DNA of 64,000 nt from UBA6109 sp035366835 (lineage in GTDB: Bacteria > Desulfobacterota > Syntrophia > Syntrophales > UBA6109): positions 1 to 64,000 of the forward strand of contig DAOSIS010000004.1 in the NCBI GenBank assembly GCA_035366835.1. The letters run 5' to 3'. Below the pieces are notes generated by a model. It ran no database searches. It worked only from the letters and a program-made list of their open reading frames with translations, and had not been told where the DNA came from. Positions 33,750 to 42,167 of the stretch are shown piece by piece. Position numbers and translations under genes: made by a program. Positions within the stretch are counted from its first letter, which is position 1. The number at the start of each line of letters is the position of its first letter.

Positions 33750-34367
33750 ATGCTTTACTTCGGATACGGTAGTAACATGTGCTTTCCTCGCCTGCTCAGC
33801 CGTGTGAAGTCGGCTCAGTTCCTTGAAGTCGCCAGGATAGAAGGCCAGAGGTTGGAGTTCTACAAGCGAAGTGAAAGCGGGAATGGCGCGTCGGGGAAGG
33901 CTACGCTGATTGCCAAAGAAGAAAACGTGGTGTTTGGCGGACTGTTCTCCCTCGATGAGCAGGACATCGGTGGACTGCGACAAGCAGAGGGCTATCCGGA
34001 TCACTACAGTGAAAAACGGGTTCAAGTGGCCACTCTCTCGGGTACCAAAGAAGCGATGACCTACATCGCGACGGAGGCGTATTTCGACGTGACGCAGGTT
34101 CCCTACGATTGGTATGTGGATCTGATTCGTTTCGGCGGGCGACGCATAGGTCTTCCTGAGGACTACATCTCTCGCTTCGATGCGGTCGCAACAAAGCCCG
34201 ATCCCGATGAAGCGAGATCAAAGCGTGAGAGGGCATATCTGGATGAAGACAAAGCCGAACCAGTCGCTAGAGCCAACCTCCACAGTCGTCACGCCCCGTG
34301 CGGCCGTCTATCGCAGCACTGCTCGATCCGCGCGCAGTCGAAAAGTGGAAGGTGCCGGATGGCGTGA
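33750..34367 (+). CDS. Gamma-glutamylcyclotransferase-like (GGCT/AIG2 fold) protein
   Basis: ATG 33750 is 4 bp after the orphan gene. The N-terminus MLYFGYGSNMCFPRL is the GGCT substrate loop (FGYGSNM), with the catalytic Glu region in FSLDEQDIGGLRQAEGYPDH. The domain ends near residue 155 (GLPEDYISRFDAVATKPD). The remaining 50 residues or so (RSKRERAYLDEDKAEPVARA onward) run into unrelated fragment DNA, so the original 3' end was probably lost and the tail is chance coding. GGCT-like enzymes cleave gamma-glutamyl amines. Confidence 0.75.
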   Translation: MLYFGYGSNMCFPRLLSRVKSAQFLEVARIEGQRLEFYKRSESGNGASGKATLIAKEENVVFGGLFSLDEQDIGGLRQAEGYPDHYSEKRVQVATLSGTKEAMTYIATEAYFDVTQVPYDWYVDLIRFGGRRIGLPEDYISRFDAVATKPDPDEARSKRERAYLDEDKAEPVARANLHSRHAPCGRLSQHCSIRAQSKSGRCRMA

Positions 34368-34397
34368 CTTGCCATGTGCATGCGTTCGATGCAAACG
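34290..34397 (+). pseudogene. Fragment of an AHSA1/SRPBCC-domain gene, frameshifted and truncated
   Basis: Reading in two frames gives RAAVYR (one frame) and then ALLDPRAVEKWKVPDGVTCH plus VHAFDA (next frame). This is the start of an AHSA1/SRPBCC protein with a single extra base after CTATCGC. It ends where the GGGGACAG palindrome begins at 34397, so the element appears to have inserted into or deleted the rest of the gene. Confidence 0.7.
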
Positions 34398-34455
34398 GAA
34401 AAGGGGACAGATTTGTTTTTGAAGCAATAGAAAAAATAAATCTGTCCCCTTTTCC
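34397..34455. repeat. GGGGACAG palindrome (REP-like), family 3, second copy
   Basis: GGAAAAGGGGACAGATTT (34397-34414) and AAATCTGTCCCCTTTTCC (34438-34455) form an 18-bp inverted repeat around an A/T-rich loop. It sits at the broken end of the SRPBCC fragment. Confidence 0.85.
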
Positions 34456-34543
34456 TCCGCTTTTCCTCCGTACGGAGGACGTCTATCATGGTAGTCGACG
34501 GGGACGTCCTATCGGCTGGCTATCGCCAGCCCTGAAACCAATC

Positions 34544-34700
34544 GGTGAAAGCGCACGGCGCTTTCACCCCTAGCTTAGCTTTCCGTTCTCATAATAGGTG
34601 AAAAGGGGACAGATTTATTTTTATCCAAGGTGGTCACAATCTGCGACCACCTCCAGAAGCGGCGAGGGGTAAAAGGGGACAGATTCCCCACTTTTCCCCA
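34544..34700. repeat. Cluster of hairpins and GGGGACAG half-sites
   Basis: The gene-free stretch 34456-34838 holds a hairpin GGTGAAAGCGC-ACG-GCGCTTTCACC (34544-34568), two single GGGGACAGATT half-sites (near 34604 and 34676) and an 8-bp stem AGGTGGTC/GACCACCT (34628-34652). It looks like REP debris; I see no gene in it. Confidence 0.6.
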
Positions 34701-34838
34701 AGGGCAGTATCTGAATTACTGGCCGGGAAGGAAAACGCTGGGCTCATAACCCCTTGACGAAACCGACTCCTTGCAGTCGCGGCTTATCATGGCATTGGAT
34801 TAACCGTTTAACACCAATCACTCATTAAAAGACGAAGC

Positions 34839-35573
34839 ATGAAAGAGAACAGATACGACGATAAAGAATTTTTTGATCGATACGGCAAAATGGGTCGTTC
34901 CATCGGCGGACTCTCCGCGGCTGGAGAATGGCATGAGTTCCAGAGACTATTGCCCGATCTCAAGGGGAAGAAGGTTCTTGATCTGGGATGCGGATACGGA
35001 TGGCACTGTCGATATGCCGTAGAACACGGCGCGCAATCCGTCGTGGGGACGGACATATCCGAAAAGATGATCGAGGAAGCCGAAGCGCGGACCACCGATG
35101 CACGCATCTCCTACCGGAAAGTGGCGATCGAAGACATTGATTTCAGCCCCGAGAGCTTTGATCTCGTCATCAGCTCATTGGCTTTTCACTATGTCGAATC
35201 GTTTGAGACGGTATGTGAGAAATTGTATCGGATAGTGAAACGAAATGGAGATCTGGTCTTTTCTGTAGAACACCCGATCTTTACCGCCTACGGAAACCAA
35301 GATTGGGTTTATGACCGAAACGGGAATAAGCTTCACTGGCCCGTGGACAGGTATTTCTCCGAAGGAAGGCGAGAGGCCTTTTTTCTTGGACAAAAGGTGA
35401 TTAAGTATCACAGGACGCTGACAACCTATCTCAGTGCGCCCGTCAACTATGGGTTTTCCATACGGAAAGTGATTGAGCCCTTGCCGGCCCAGGAGATGCT
35501 GGACAGGGATGAACTAATGCGCGATGAATGGAGGCGGCCGATGATGCTCTTAGTGGCGGCCCACAAGGCTTGA
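34839..35573 (+). CDS. Class I SAM-dependent methyltransferase
   Basis: A 244-residue Rossmann methyltransferase. Motif I is KVLDLGCGYGWHCRYAVEHG, the acidic ribose contact is VVGTDISEKMIEEAEA, motif IV is FDLVISSLAFHYVES. The segment PIFTAYGNQDWVYDRNGNKL and the C-terminus resemble small-molecule methyltransferases of the UbiE/COQ5-like group. Substrate unknown. It stands alone, between REP debris and a strong hairpin. Confidence 0.9.
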   Translation: MKENRYDDKEFFDRYGKMGRSIGGLSAAGEWHEFQRLLPDLKGKKVLDLGCGYGWHCRYAVEHGAQSVVGTDISEKMIEEAEARTTDARISYRKVAIEDIDFSPESFDLVISSLAFHYVESFETVCEKLYRIVKRNGDLVFSVEHPIFTAYGNQDWVYDRNGNKLHWPVDRYFSEGRREAFFLGQKVIKYHRTLTTYLSAPVNYGFSIRKVIEPLPAQEMLDRDELMRDEWRRPMMLLVAAHKA

Positions 35574-35598
35574 ACCTCAAGAAGGGTCTAGCCACGGC

Positions 35599-35627
35599 AT
35601 CACCGGCGGCTTTCAGCCGCCGGTGAT
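35599..35627 (+). terminator. Hairpin after the methyltransferase gene
   Basis: A perfect 13-bp stem ATCACCGGCGGCT/AGCCGCCGGTGAT with loop TTC lies 26 bp after the stop. There is no T-run. Confidence 0.6.
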
Positions 35628-35673
35628 CCCCTGTCGGGCACACGAGAGCGGGCGCCGTTCCTGTTTTCAGGGC

Positions 35674-35701
35674 TTGACAGACATCGGTATGTGGATATAT
35701 T
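35674..35701 (+). promoter_or_regulatory. Sigma-70-like promoter that decides the start of the next gene
   Basis: TTGACA (35674-35679) and TATATT (35696-35701) are 16 bp apart. A GTG at 35691 opens the long frame but lies inside this promoter, so the ATG at 35733 is the more likely start. Confidence 0.65.
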
Positions 35702-35732
35702 AGCGCCGATCGTTGGATTGGGGTTGCGGGCC

Positions 35733-36248
35733 ATGCTTTTCAATGAAGCGCAAACCGCCGTGGCGACAGGGGCTTTCGCGAAGGCTGAACGGTTGGCCGG
35801 ACGGCACTTCCGCAAGAGTACGGAGGATATGAGCGCCCATCGCTACGACGTTCGGACGCGGGCCTTTCTGGATCAACACGAGGTGAATGGGAAGGCATTT
35901 GCGCATCTGTGCAAATATGCCTACGAAAAGAAGGGGGAAGACAAGGGGCTGCATTTTTACCGTGTCTGCCTCCAGGATGACCGCATTCTCGACGCCGTGC
36001 GCAGGGCCGAGCCGTTCATCCGGCTTTCGCCGCTCATGCTCTACATCGCGGCCCATGAACTTGTGCATGTGATCCGCTTCGAGTCCGGCGAGGCGGATTT
36101 CGATGCCCCGAGGGAAGAAAAAGAGCGGGAAGAGGAGAAGGTCCATGAGATCACGCGCCAGATGCTGAAGCAGGCGGAAAACCCGGATATGGCGCTGGTT
36201 ATCGACTGTTTCCGGAGTCGTTATGACATCGGAGACATCTTATACTGA
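35733..36248 (+). CDS. Small HExxH-motif protein, putative metallopeptidase
   Basis: A 171-residue product from ATG 35733. A helix contains HELVHVIRF (LMLYIAAHELVHVIRFESGE), the zinc-binding HExxH pattern with a possible third acidic ligand eight residues on. The rest is charged and helical (REEKEREEEKVHEITRQMLK). No signal peptide or membrane helix. It shares no recognised family with me; substrate unknown. The fmdB-like gene follows by 28 bp, so they are probably co-transcribed. Confidence 0.65.
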   Translation: MLFNEAQTAVATGAFAKAERLAGRHFRKSTEDMSAHRYDVRTRAFLDQHEVNGKAFAHLCKYAYEKKGEDKGLHFYRVCLQDDRILDAVRRAEPFIRLSPLMLYIAAHELVHVIRFESGEADFDAPREEKEREEEKVHEITRQMLKQAENPDMALVIDCFRSRYDIGDILY

Positions 36249-36276
36249 GAAAGAAGCAGCAGGAGGGTTTTGGGGT

Positions 36277-36552
36277 ATGCCGATCTACGAATACAAATGC
36301 AGGAAATGCGGGAAGGAATTCGAACAGTTCCAGAAGATCACCGATTCGCCCCTGAAGTCCTGCAAGTTCTGCAAGGGGCCGGTGGGGAAACTGATCTCCA
36401 TGTCCTCGTTCCATCTGAAGGGGAGCGGCTGGTACGTGACGGACTACGGCGGAAAGAAGGCGCCTGCTTCGGAAACAAAGGCGACTCCGCCGTCGGCGGA
36501 AAAGAAGGAAACGAAGACCGAGTCCAAGACGGCAGCCAAGAAAGACGAGTAG
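36277..36552 (+). CDS. FmdB-type zinc-ribbon protein
   Basis: A 91-residue product with AGGAGG ten bases before ATG 36277. It has the FmdB start MPIYEYKCRKCGKEFEQFQK and a second CxxC (SCKFCKGPVGKLI), forming a zinc ribbon. The C-terminal third is low-complexity Lys/Glu/Thr/Ala. FmdB-like proteins were first seen as putative regulators of formamidase or amidase genes; real function unclear. An intrinsic terminator follows directly. Confidence 0.88.
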   Translation: MPIYEYKCRKCGKEFEQFQKITDSPLKSCKFCKGPVGKLISMSSFHLKGSGWYVTDYGGKKAPASETKATPPSAEKKETKTESKTAAKKDE

Positions 36553-36577
36553 CAGGCATTTTTCTTCATTGGTTTTG

Positions 36578-36616
36578 CGGCTCCGTCCGTGCCTGGGCGG
36601 GGCCGTTTTGTTTTTT
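36578..36616 (+). terminator. Intrinsic terminator after the fmdB-like gene
   Basis: An 8-bp stem CGGCTCCG/CGGGGCCG (one G-T pair) is followed by TTTTGTTTTTT (36606-36616). It separates the plus-strand fmdB gene from the convergent galT-like gene. Confidence 0.85.
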
Positions 36617-36635
36617 GCGCGGCGGCTCCGACCTT

Positions 36636-37700
36636 TTACGGCTTCGTTCCGTCGTTCGCGAAGAAGGGCTTGAGGTCGGCGCAGAGGTTTTCCGGGACGA
36701 TAGGGCAGATGATCTCGTCGTGGAGCTTTTCGAAATAGTTGACGTCGCTTGCGCCCAGGGGCGGCACCGGGAAGCGGGGGATGATGCTTCCCTGGACGGC
36801 CAGCAGGCCGTCATCGCGCAGCGACCCGTAAAGGGCAAGATTGAAACTGATGAAACCGGACTCCTTCAGATAGCGGAAGATCCCGGAGAGCCCTGACAGA
36901 AGGTGCCCGAGATCCCCGTCGTCGAGCCCCCAAAGCGAATTCTTCTCCGGGAACAGGAAGCGCACCTCGCCTGCCATTCCCCGGGGCGCGAAGGCCGCGA
37001 GCCAGTCGATCGCGCCCGTCCGGGCGATGTGGCGGACCCCTTTTTCGCTCTCGTCGGCGACCAGATCGCGCCACAGGCTTCCGCCGGTCCGTCTTTCGTA
37101 TTGTTCCGCGCTTTCCCGGAGGCGGGCAACGTAGCGCGTCGGCCGCTCCCCCAGCACCGTCTGGAGATGGGGGTGCAGGAGGCCGCCCCCGGAAGGGGGC
37201 ATGTAGTTCCAGTTGATGGACGCCGCGTTCAGGTCCGGTCTGACCGCATTCATCTTCCGGAAGTAATCGAGGCAGACCGCGAAGGCGTCGCGCAACACCT
37301 CCGGCGTCAGTTCATCGAGCGCCAGGTGGTGCTTTTCCGAGATCACGACGACGGTGTTGAAGGCGTCGTGGGGGAAGGCGTTCGGGAAGAGGACCGCCCG
37401 ACCGCGCGTCAGCCTCCCCTCGGGAAAGATCCCGGGGGTGAAACGCGCCGCAACCTGATTCAGGAGGGCCGGGCAGAAGGGGCAGAAGGACTCCGGCGAC
37501 TTTTCGAGATAGATCTTGACGTCCGGCTGACCGAGTTTGCGTTTGCCCCGGTAGGGGAGAACCCGGCTCACCGTCCCGGCGATGAGGTCCCGCCTGACTT
37601 CCAGGGTCACTTCGTCTTCCTGGAAATTCTTCAGGGGATTCAGGTATCGGCAGGTCTCGACCTTCTTCTCGAACCAGGCCCCTCTTCCGTCAGCCGTCAT
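36636..37700 (-). CDS. Galactose-1-phosphate uridylyltransferase-like protein (HIT superfamily)
   Basis: A 354-residue protein with the GalT/HIT motif GGGLLHPHLQTVLG (nucleophilic His in HPHxQ) and an N-terminal CxxC metal site (ESFCPFCPALLNQVA). GalT transfers UMP between hexose-1-phosphates; similar GalT-like enzymes also act as Ap4A phosphorylases, so the substrate is open. It overlaps the upstream DHH phosphoesterase gene by 11 bp. Confidence 0.82.
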   Translation of the reverse strand: MTADGRGAWFEKKVETCRYLNPLKNFQEDEVTLEVRRDLIAGTVSRVLPYRGKRKLGQPDVKIYLEKSPESFCPFCPALLNQVAARFTPGIFPEGRLTRGRAVLFPNAFPHDAFNTVVVISEKHHLALDELTPEVLRDAFAVCLDYFRKMNAVRPDLNAASINWNYMPPSGGGLLHPHLQTVLGERPTRYVARLRESAEQYERRTGGSLWRDLVADESEKGVRHIARTGAIDWLAAFAPRGMAGEVRFLFPEKNSLWGLDDGDLGHLLSGLSGIFRYLKESGFISFNLALYGSLRDDGLLAVQGSIIPRFPVPPLGASDVNYFEKLHDEIICPIVPENLCADLKPFFANDGTKP

Positions 37701-38733
37701 CGTGGGTTCTTCTCCGATGCAGGCGATCGACGATGAACGACTCGATCTTCTCGTCCGAAGGCTCCTTGCCGATCAGGCCCTCCAGCGTCTCCATCGGGAT
37801 TTCCACACGGGCGGCGCTCCTGTGGCCGCCGGCCTTGCCGACCTCCCCGAAGGCCCTCTCGGCGATCGCCCCGCAGTCCCGGCGGTAGCCGTCGCTCCGG
37901 AAGACGATCACCAGCTTGTCCTTCACGATGGCCGCGATGATGACGAAGGAGATGTCGATGAGCCGCAGGTAGAAGTCGGCGACCTGAACGCAGGCGTCGG
38001 CGCTTTCGACCTTGCCGAGAAAGCTGATGACGCGGTCGCGGTGGCGGATCCTCCGGCGGTAGGCGTAATCGAAATACTTCAGGTACGTCCGGGGGATTTC
38101 GTTGAGCTCGATCCGGTGGATGAGCTCGCGGTTGGCGCGGGCGTAGTTGAGGTAGTAGGCGCTGATGTCCTCCAGGCTCGCGTCGCGTGCGAAGTTGTCC
38201 GTATCGGTCTTGATCCCGTACAGAAGGGCCGTGTAGAGGAACTTGGGGATGCGGATCCGCGCGGCGAGCAGATACTCCGTCATCATGGTGGATACGGCGC
38301 CGTATCGCGGCCGGATGTCCGCAAGCTCCGCATGCCAGACCGTCGTGCAGGGATGATGGTCGAGGACGATCTGGGGCTTGATGTCGCCGAGGAGGTCCCC
38401 GAAGAACGTGGGCTGCGCGTCGACGACGGCGACCAGGCGGTATTGGTGAAGATCGACTTCCTTCAGCAGCGAGATCTTCAGCTTCATGGCGCGGATGAAT
38501 TCCGCGTTCTGCTGGCGGGTCGCCTTTTCGGTGGATACAAAGGCGCACTTGGCGATGCTCGTCGTCTTCCGGAGGATCTCGCACAACGCCAGGGCGGAGG
38601 CGACGGCGTCCGGATCGGGGGCTCCGTACATGAGAACGGCGATGGAGTCGTTCTCACGGACCATCGACTTGAGCTTGAAGAGATTGAATAGGGTTTCCTC
38701 TTTGTTGACGAGGACGGATTCGATGCGTTTCAT
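37690..38733 (-). CDS. DHH-family phosphoesterase (NrnA-like)
   Basis: ATG 38733 (MKRIESVLVNKEETLFNLFK) is chosen over an upstream in-frame ATG because it begins the conserved region. The 347-residue product has the first metal motif as YGAPDPDAVASALAL, then VVDAQP and VLDHHPC (the DHH), and a DHHA1-like end with GGHRSAARV. NrnA-like enzymes degrade nanoRNA or pAp. The first motif lacks the usual DHDPD histidine (here A-P-D-P-D), so activity may differ. Confidence 0.85.
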   Translation of the reverse strand: MKRIESVLVNKEETLFNLFKLKSMVRENDSIAVLMYGAPDPDAVASALALCEILRKTTSIAKCAFVSTEKATRQQNAEFIRAMKLKISLLKEVDLHQYRLVAVVDAQPTFFGDLLGDIKPQIVLDHHPCTTVWHAELADIRPRYGAVSTMMTEYLLAARIRIPKFLYTALLYGIKTDTDNFARDASLEDISAYYLNYARANRELIHRIELNEIPRTYLKYFDYAYRRRIRHRDRVISFLGKVESADACVQVADFYLRLIDISFVIIAAIVKDKLVIVFRSDGYRRDCGAIAERAFGEVGKAGGHRSAARVEIPMETLEGLIGKEPSDEKIESFIVDRLHRRRTHDDG

Positions 38734-38892
38734 AATAGGCTTCGAAATGTAGCATGAAGGAAGGCGCTTTTCAACGGCCGCGGAGAATGGCCGGGCGGGC
38801 CGAAAACAGGCCCTGTTTTCCGGAAGAACGGCCCGCGCCGGCGCGGAGTCCCGCGATTTTCGCATTGCGCGCCCGGCGGCGACGGCACTATA

Positions 38893-39058
38893 TTACTCCA
38901 GCAACAAAAGATGCCAATACTGTCATTCCCGCCCCCGCCTTCGCGAGGGTAAACTGCAGCGGGAATCCAGGACAGGACTGGATGCCCCCGGATCGAGTCC
39001 GGGGCAGGCTTATCAAGTCCGGCATGACAACCATTGATATGTTTACTTGCCGGAGTAA
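38893..39058. repeat. MITE-like repeat, family 2, copy 3
   Basis: 166 bp, one base different from copy 2 (TTACTCCAGCAA instead of TTACTCCGGCAA at the left end). Flanked by TA on both sides. It occupies the 365-bp gap between the DHH gene and the glycosyltransferase fusion, which otherwise holds nothing I recognise. It ends 40 bp before the glycosyltransferase start. Confidence 0.93.
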
Positions 39059-39098
39059 TAATGCAACGCATCACCAAATCCGTGCGGTGGCCCATTTC

Positions 39099-40505
39099 AT
39101 GAAAACCCCGTCTCGCCAGCCCTTTTCCTCAGAATCCGGTCCGGTGGCGGTTCACCGGGATCTGCTCATCGTCTTCACCCGATTCCCGGAGCGCGGCAAG
39201 GTCAAGACGAGGATGATTCCCTCGCTCGGTGCCGGCGGCGCGTGTCGGCTGCAGCGTGAAATGATCCGTCATGTCCTGACGATCTCGCGGCTGCTGCCTC
39301 CGGACATCGGCGTCGAGGTCCACTGCGACGGCGGCGACGAGCGCCGGATGAAGGACCTGTTCGGGGCCGATCTCCGGTTCCGGCCGCAGGCCGAAGGCGA
39401 CCTCGGACGGCGCATGCTGCAGTGCTTCCGCTCCGCCGCCGAGCGGGGCGCCCGGCGCGTCGTTCTTGTCGGCACCGACTGTCCGGAGATGTCCGTCCCC
39501 CTTCTCCAGCAGGCCTTCGACCGGCTCCGCAGCCACGACTGTGTCCTGGGGCCGACGGAGGACGGGGGATACTGCCTGATCGGTCTCAGGATTCCCCAAC
39601 CGGCGCTTTTCGAAGGCATGACCTGGGGAAACGACCGTGTCCTGGCGGAAACCCTGGCGCGGGCGGGAGACGGCGGAATCTCGGTGTCGCTCCTGGCGCG
39701 CCTGCACGACGTCGACCGTCCGGAGGACCTGCCCATCTGGAGAAAGGCTGTCCTGGACAGGACCCCGCCCATTGCCGCCGTTGTCCCCGCCCTCGACGAA
39801 GAGAACGCCATCGCAGAGAGCGTCGCGCGGATATCGCGGGGAGTGAACGTCGAGCCCATCGTGGTGGACGGCGGCAGCGGGGACCGCACCGCCGCGGCGG
39901 CGGAGGCGCAGGGCGCCCGCGTCCTGCGAAGCCGCCCCGGCCGCGCCGCGCAGATGAACACCGGGGCGGCAGAAACGACGGCGGACATCCTGCTCTTTTC
40001 CCATGCCGACACGCACCTTCCGGAAGGCTTCGACCGTCACATCCGCGAGGCGCTGGCCGATCCGCGGACCGCGGGCGGGGCCTTCCGTCTTCGCTTCGAC
40101 GGCGCCGGTGTGTCGCTCCGGTTGGTGGAATGGGGTGCCAATCTGCGCTCCCGGTTCCTGCAACTGCCCTACGGCGACCAGGGGATCTTTCTGTGGCGGG
40201 CCGATTTTCTGGCGGCGGGCGGTTTCCCGGAGATCCCGATCATGGAAGACGCCGCCCTGGTCCGGGCGCTCAGGAAACGGGGACGGCTCGTCACGCTGCC
40301 GCAGCGGGCCGTCACCTCCGCCCGGCGCTACCGGCGGATCGGCCCCCTGTCCGCCTGGTGCATCAACCAGTTCGTGGTGTTCTGCTTTCTCCGGGGAATC
40401 GACCCGAACGAACTTGCCGGCCGATACAGGAGACAGGAGGGTGTCGCCCGCTGGCTTCCCCTCGTCTGGCATGCCCTGCGGGGCGGGCGGACGCGCCATA
40501 ACTGA
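39099..40505 (+). CDS. Fused DUF2064 transferase and family-2 glycosyltransferase
   Basis: A 468-residue fusion. Residues about 17-215 are a GT-A-type nucleotidyl/glycosyl transferase of the DUF2064 kind (FTRFPERGKVKTRMIPSLG, VLVGTDCPEMSVP, LGPTEDGGYCLIGL). Residues about 224-450 are a family-2 glycosyltransferase (VVPALDEENAIAESVARISR, VDGGSGDRTAAAA, FSHADTHLPEGF). These are usually two adjacent genes, known as rSAM/selenodomain-associated transferases 1 and 2. The fusion fits the selenoprotein-rich context. Acceptor unknown. Confidence 0.88.
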   Translation: MKTPSRQPFSSESGPVAVHRDLLIVFTRFPERGKVKTRMIPSLGAGGACRLQREMIRHVLTISRLLPPDIGVEVHCDGGDERRMKDLFGADLRFRPQAEGDLGRRMLQCFRSAAERGARRVVLVGTDCPEMSVPLLQQAFDRLRSHDCVLGPTEDGGYCLIGLRIPQPALFEGMTWGNDRVLAETLARAGDGGISVSLLARLHDVDRPEDLPIWRKAVLDRTPPIAAVVPALDEENAIAESVARISRGVNVEPIVVDGGSGDRTAAAAEAQGARVLRSRPGRAAQMNTGAAETTADILLFSHADTHLPEGFDRHIREALADPRTAGGAFRLRFDGAGVSLRLVEWGANLRSRFLQLPYGDQGIFLWRADFLAAGGFPEIPIMEDAALVRALRKRGRLVTLPQRAVTSARRYRRIGPLSAWCINQFVVFCFLRGIDPNELAGRYRRQEGVARWLPLVWHALRGGRTRHN

Positions 40506-40605
40506 AGCGCGGCTCATGGAGGGGATTTCACTTTCGGGACTTTCCGTCCCGCCTTCTCACCCAGCGGTTCGATCCGCCGCATTTTCCGTCCGCCGGAAAT
40601 TTCCC

Positions 40606-40633
40606 TTGACAACCCCGCGTTATGACCATATGT
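40606..40633 (+). promoter_or_regulatory. Possible promoter for the MFS gene
   Basis: TTGACA (40606-40611) is followed after 16 bp by ATATGT (40628-40633), about 110 bp before the ATG at 40742. The -10 match is modest. Confidence 0.4.
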
Positions 40634-40741
40634 GCAAAAAATTTTCTGGAAGGATTCTCGTGCCCGGTGTTTACCGCCGCGAGAGATTTCAGAATTTACG
40701 TGACCTCTTTCAAGAGGAACGCATACAGGAAGCAGGATGCG

Positions 40742-42040
40742 ATGCCCCATCAGCAGGAACAGCCCCTTCACGATCGTCCGGAACCGACCGCCCGTCCCCG
40801 CCTATCCCTGGTCGGCGGCAGCCTTTCTTTCCTGAAAAGGCAGAAGCAGGACTGGATCGTGACCGTTGTCCGCACCTCGCTCGACAAGCTTGCCTATCAA
40901 ATGGTCTTCCCTTATCTGTCCGTCTACATCGTCGCGCTGGGGGCCACGGGGACGCAGCTCGGACTCGTCAACAGCCTCGCCATGATCGTAGCGGGCATTC
41001 CCGCACTCTTTGTGGGGTGGCTGATCGACCAGAAAGGGCCCAAGAAGATCTACCTTGCTGGGATTGCTCTTCTGGCCGTTTCCTATCTGACCTACGGGCT
41101 CGCGCAAAACCTGGTGACAGCCTTGGTCGCGATGATCACGTACTGGATCGGCACCTCGACCAGCGGGCAGAGTTGCTCCACCATCTGCGGCAACTGCCTG
41201 GTCAATCAAGACCGGGCAACCGGCATGATGATCTGTGAGACAGTGGCCGCAGGCCTTCTGGGAATGGCCGGACCGATGCTGGCCGCCTGGATCGTCAGCC
41301 TGTTCGGGGGTGTCCATGCCGACGGGATACGTCCGCTCTTCTTCGTGGGACTCGCCGTAACGGCCGTCACCTTCGTGATCGTGAAGACGCGGCTCTCCGA
41401 TCGCCAGTGGTGCAGATCCGTCAGCCAGCCGCACTTGATCAGGGACATCGCCGAGATCCTCAAAGGACGCCGTCAGCTGAAGAAATGGCTGATCATCGCC
41501 TCCATTACACAACTGCCGCTGGGCATGGTCTTCCCTTTCACGCAGGCGTTTGCGCATTCCGTCAAGGGGGCCCAGGAGTTCGTCCTGGGCGCCATGGTTA
41601 CGGGGTCGGCCCTCTCCTCCATTCTCCTGTCGATTCCGATCGGACGAATGGCGGATGTGATCGGCCGAAAGAAGATCCTTTACGGGGTCATCCCTCTCTT
41701 CTGGATGTCCAACCTGGTGCTGATCTGGGCGCCTTCACCGGTCTTTCTGATCGTCGCCGGCATTCTGCAGGGTTTTTACTTCATCGGGGCGCCGATTGCA
41801 GCCTCCATCGAACGGGAGTTGGTCCCCTCGGAACACATGGGGAGGTGGCTGGGCACCACCCGGTTCTGCAAGATGACTCTGAGCGGGTGCCTGGCTCTCG
41901 CATCGGGCGTCATCTGGGACAGGGTCGGACCGCAATACATCTTCATCTCTTTCGTGGCGATCGACCTCCTGATCCGGATGCCCCTTCTGATCGGCATGCC
42001 GGAGACCCTGCACGCGCGCTTCAAACCGCCCGGGAATTGA
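40742..42040 (+). CDS. Major facilitator superfamily transporter
   Basis: A 432-residue membrane protein with twelve hydrophobic helices. The MFS loop motif is recognisable after helix 2 (ALFVGWLIDQKGPKKIYLAG) and repeated in the second half (SIPIGRMADVIGRKKILYGV). A charged N-terminal tail of about 35 residues precedes helix 1. The long upstream open frame without Shine-Dalgarno is not used. It stands alone between the glycosyltransferase and the sigma-54 activator; substrate unknown. Confidence 0.9.
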   Translation: MPHQQEQPLHDRPEPTARPRLSLVGGSLSFLKRQKQDWIVTVVRTSLDKLAYQMVFPYLSVYIVALGATGTQLGLVNSLAMIVAGIPALFVGWLIDQKGPKKIYLAGIALLAVSYLTYGLAQNLVTALVAMITYWIGTSTSGQSCSTICGNCLVNQDRATGMMICETVAAGLLGMAGPMLAAWIVSLFGGVHADGIRPLFFVGLAVTAVTFVIVKTRLSDRQWCRSVSQPHLIRDIAEILKGRRQLKKWLIIASITQLPLGMVFPFTQAFAHSVKGAQEFVLGAMVTGSALSSILLSIPIGRMADVIGRKKILYGVIPLFWMSNLVLIWAPSPVFLIVAGILQGFYFIGAPIAASIERELVPSEHMGRWLGTTRFCKMTLSGCLALASGVIWDRVGPQYIFISFVAIDLLIRMPLLIGMPETLHARFKPPGN

Positions 42041-42167
42041 GGGCAGGAGCAAGGAAACGGATGACTTGGCCTTGTCGGTATGAGAAGACAAAAATGCACG
42101 GTTGGATCATCATGCTGAAGGCCCCGCGGATAATCGGCGGAAACGGGGCCGCGTGGAGGGCATCGCG

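Noticed and set aside
34180..34422. A small gene coding for a KPNQSLEPTSTVVTPRA peptide
   Set aside because: This peptide recurs in intergenic repeat DNA of many bacteria, and the frame runs through the broken SRPBCC fragment and a REP element, so it is not a gene.
38893..39058. CRISPR repeat unit
   Set aside because: The copies are far apart, 166 bp long and have inverted ends; no spacer array exists in the window.
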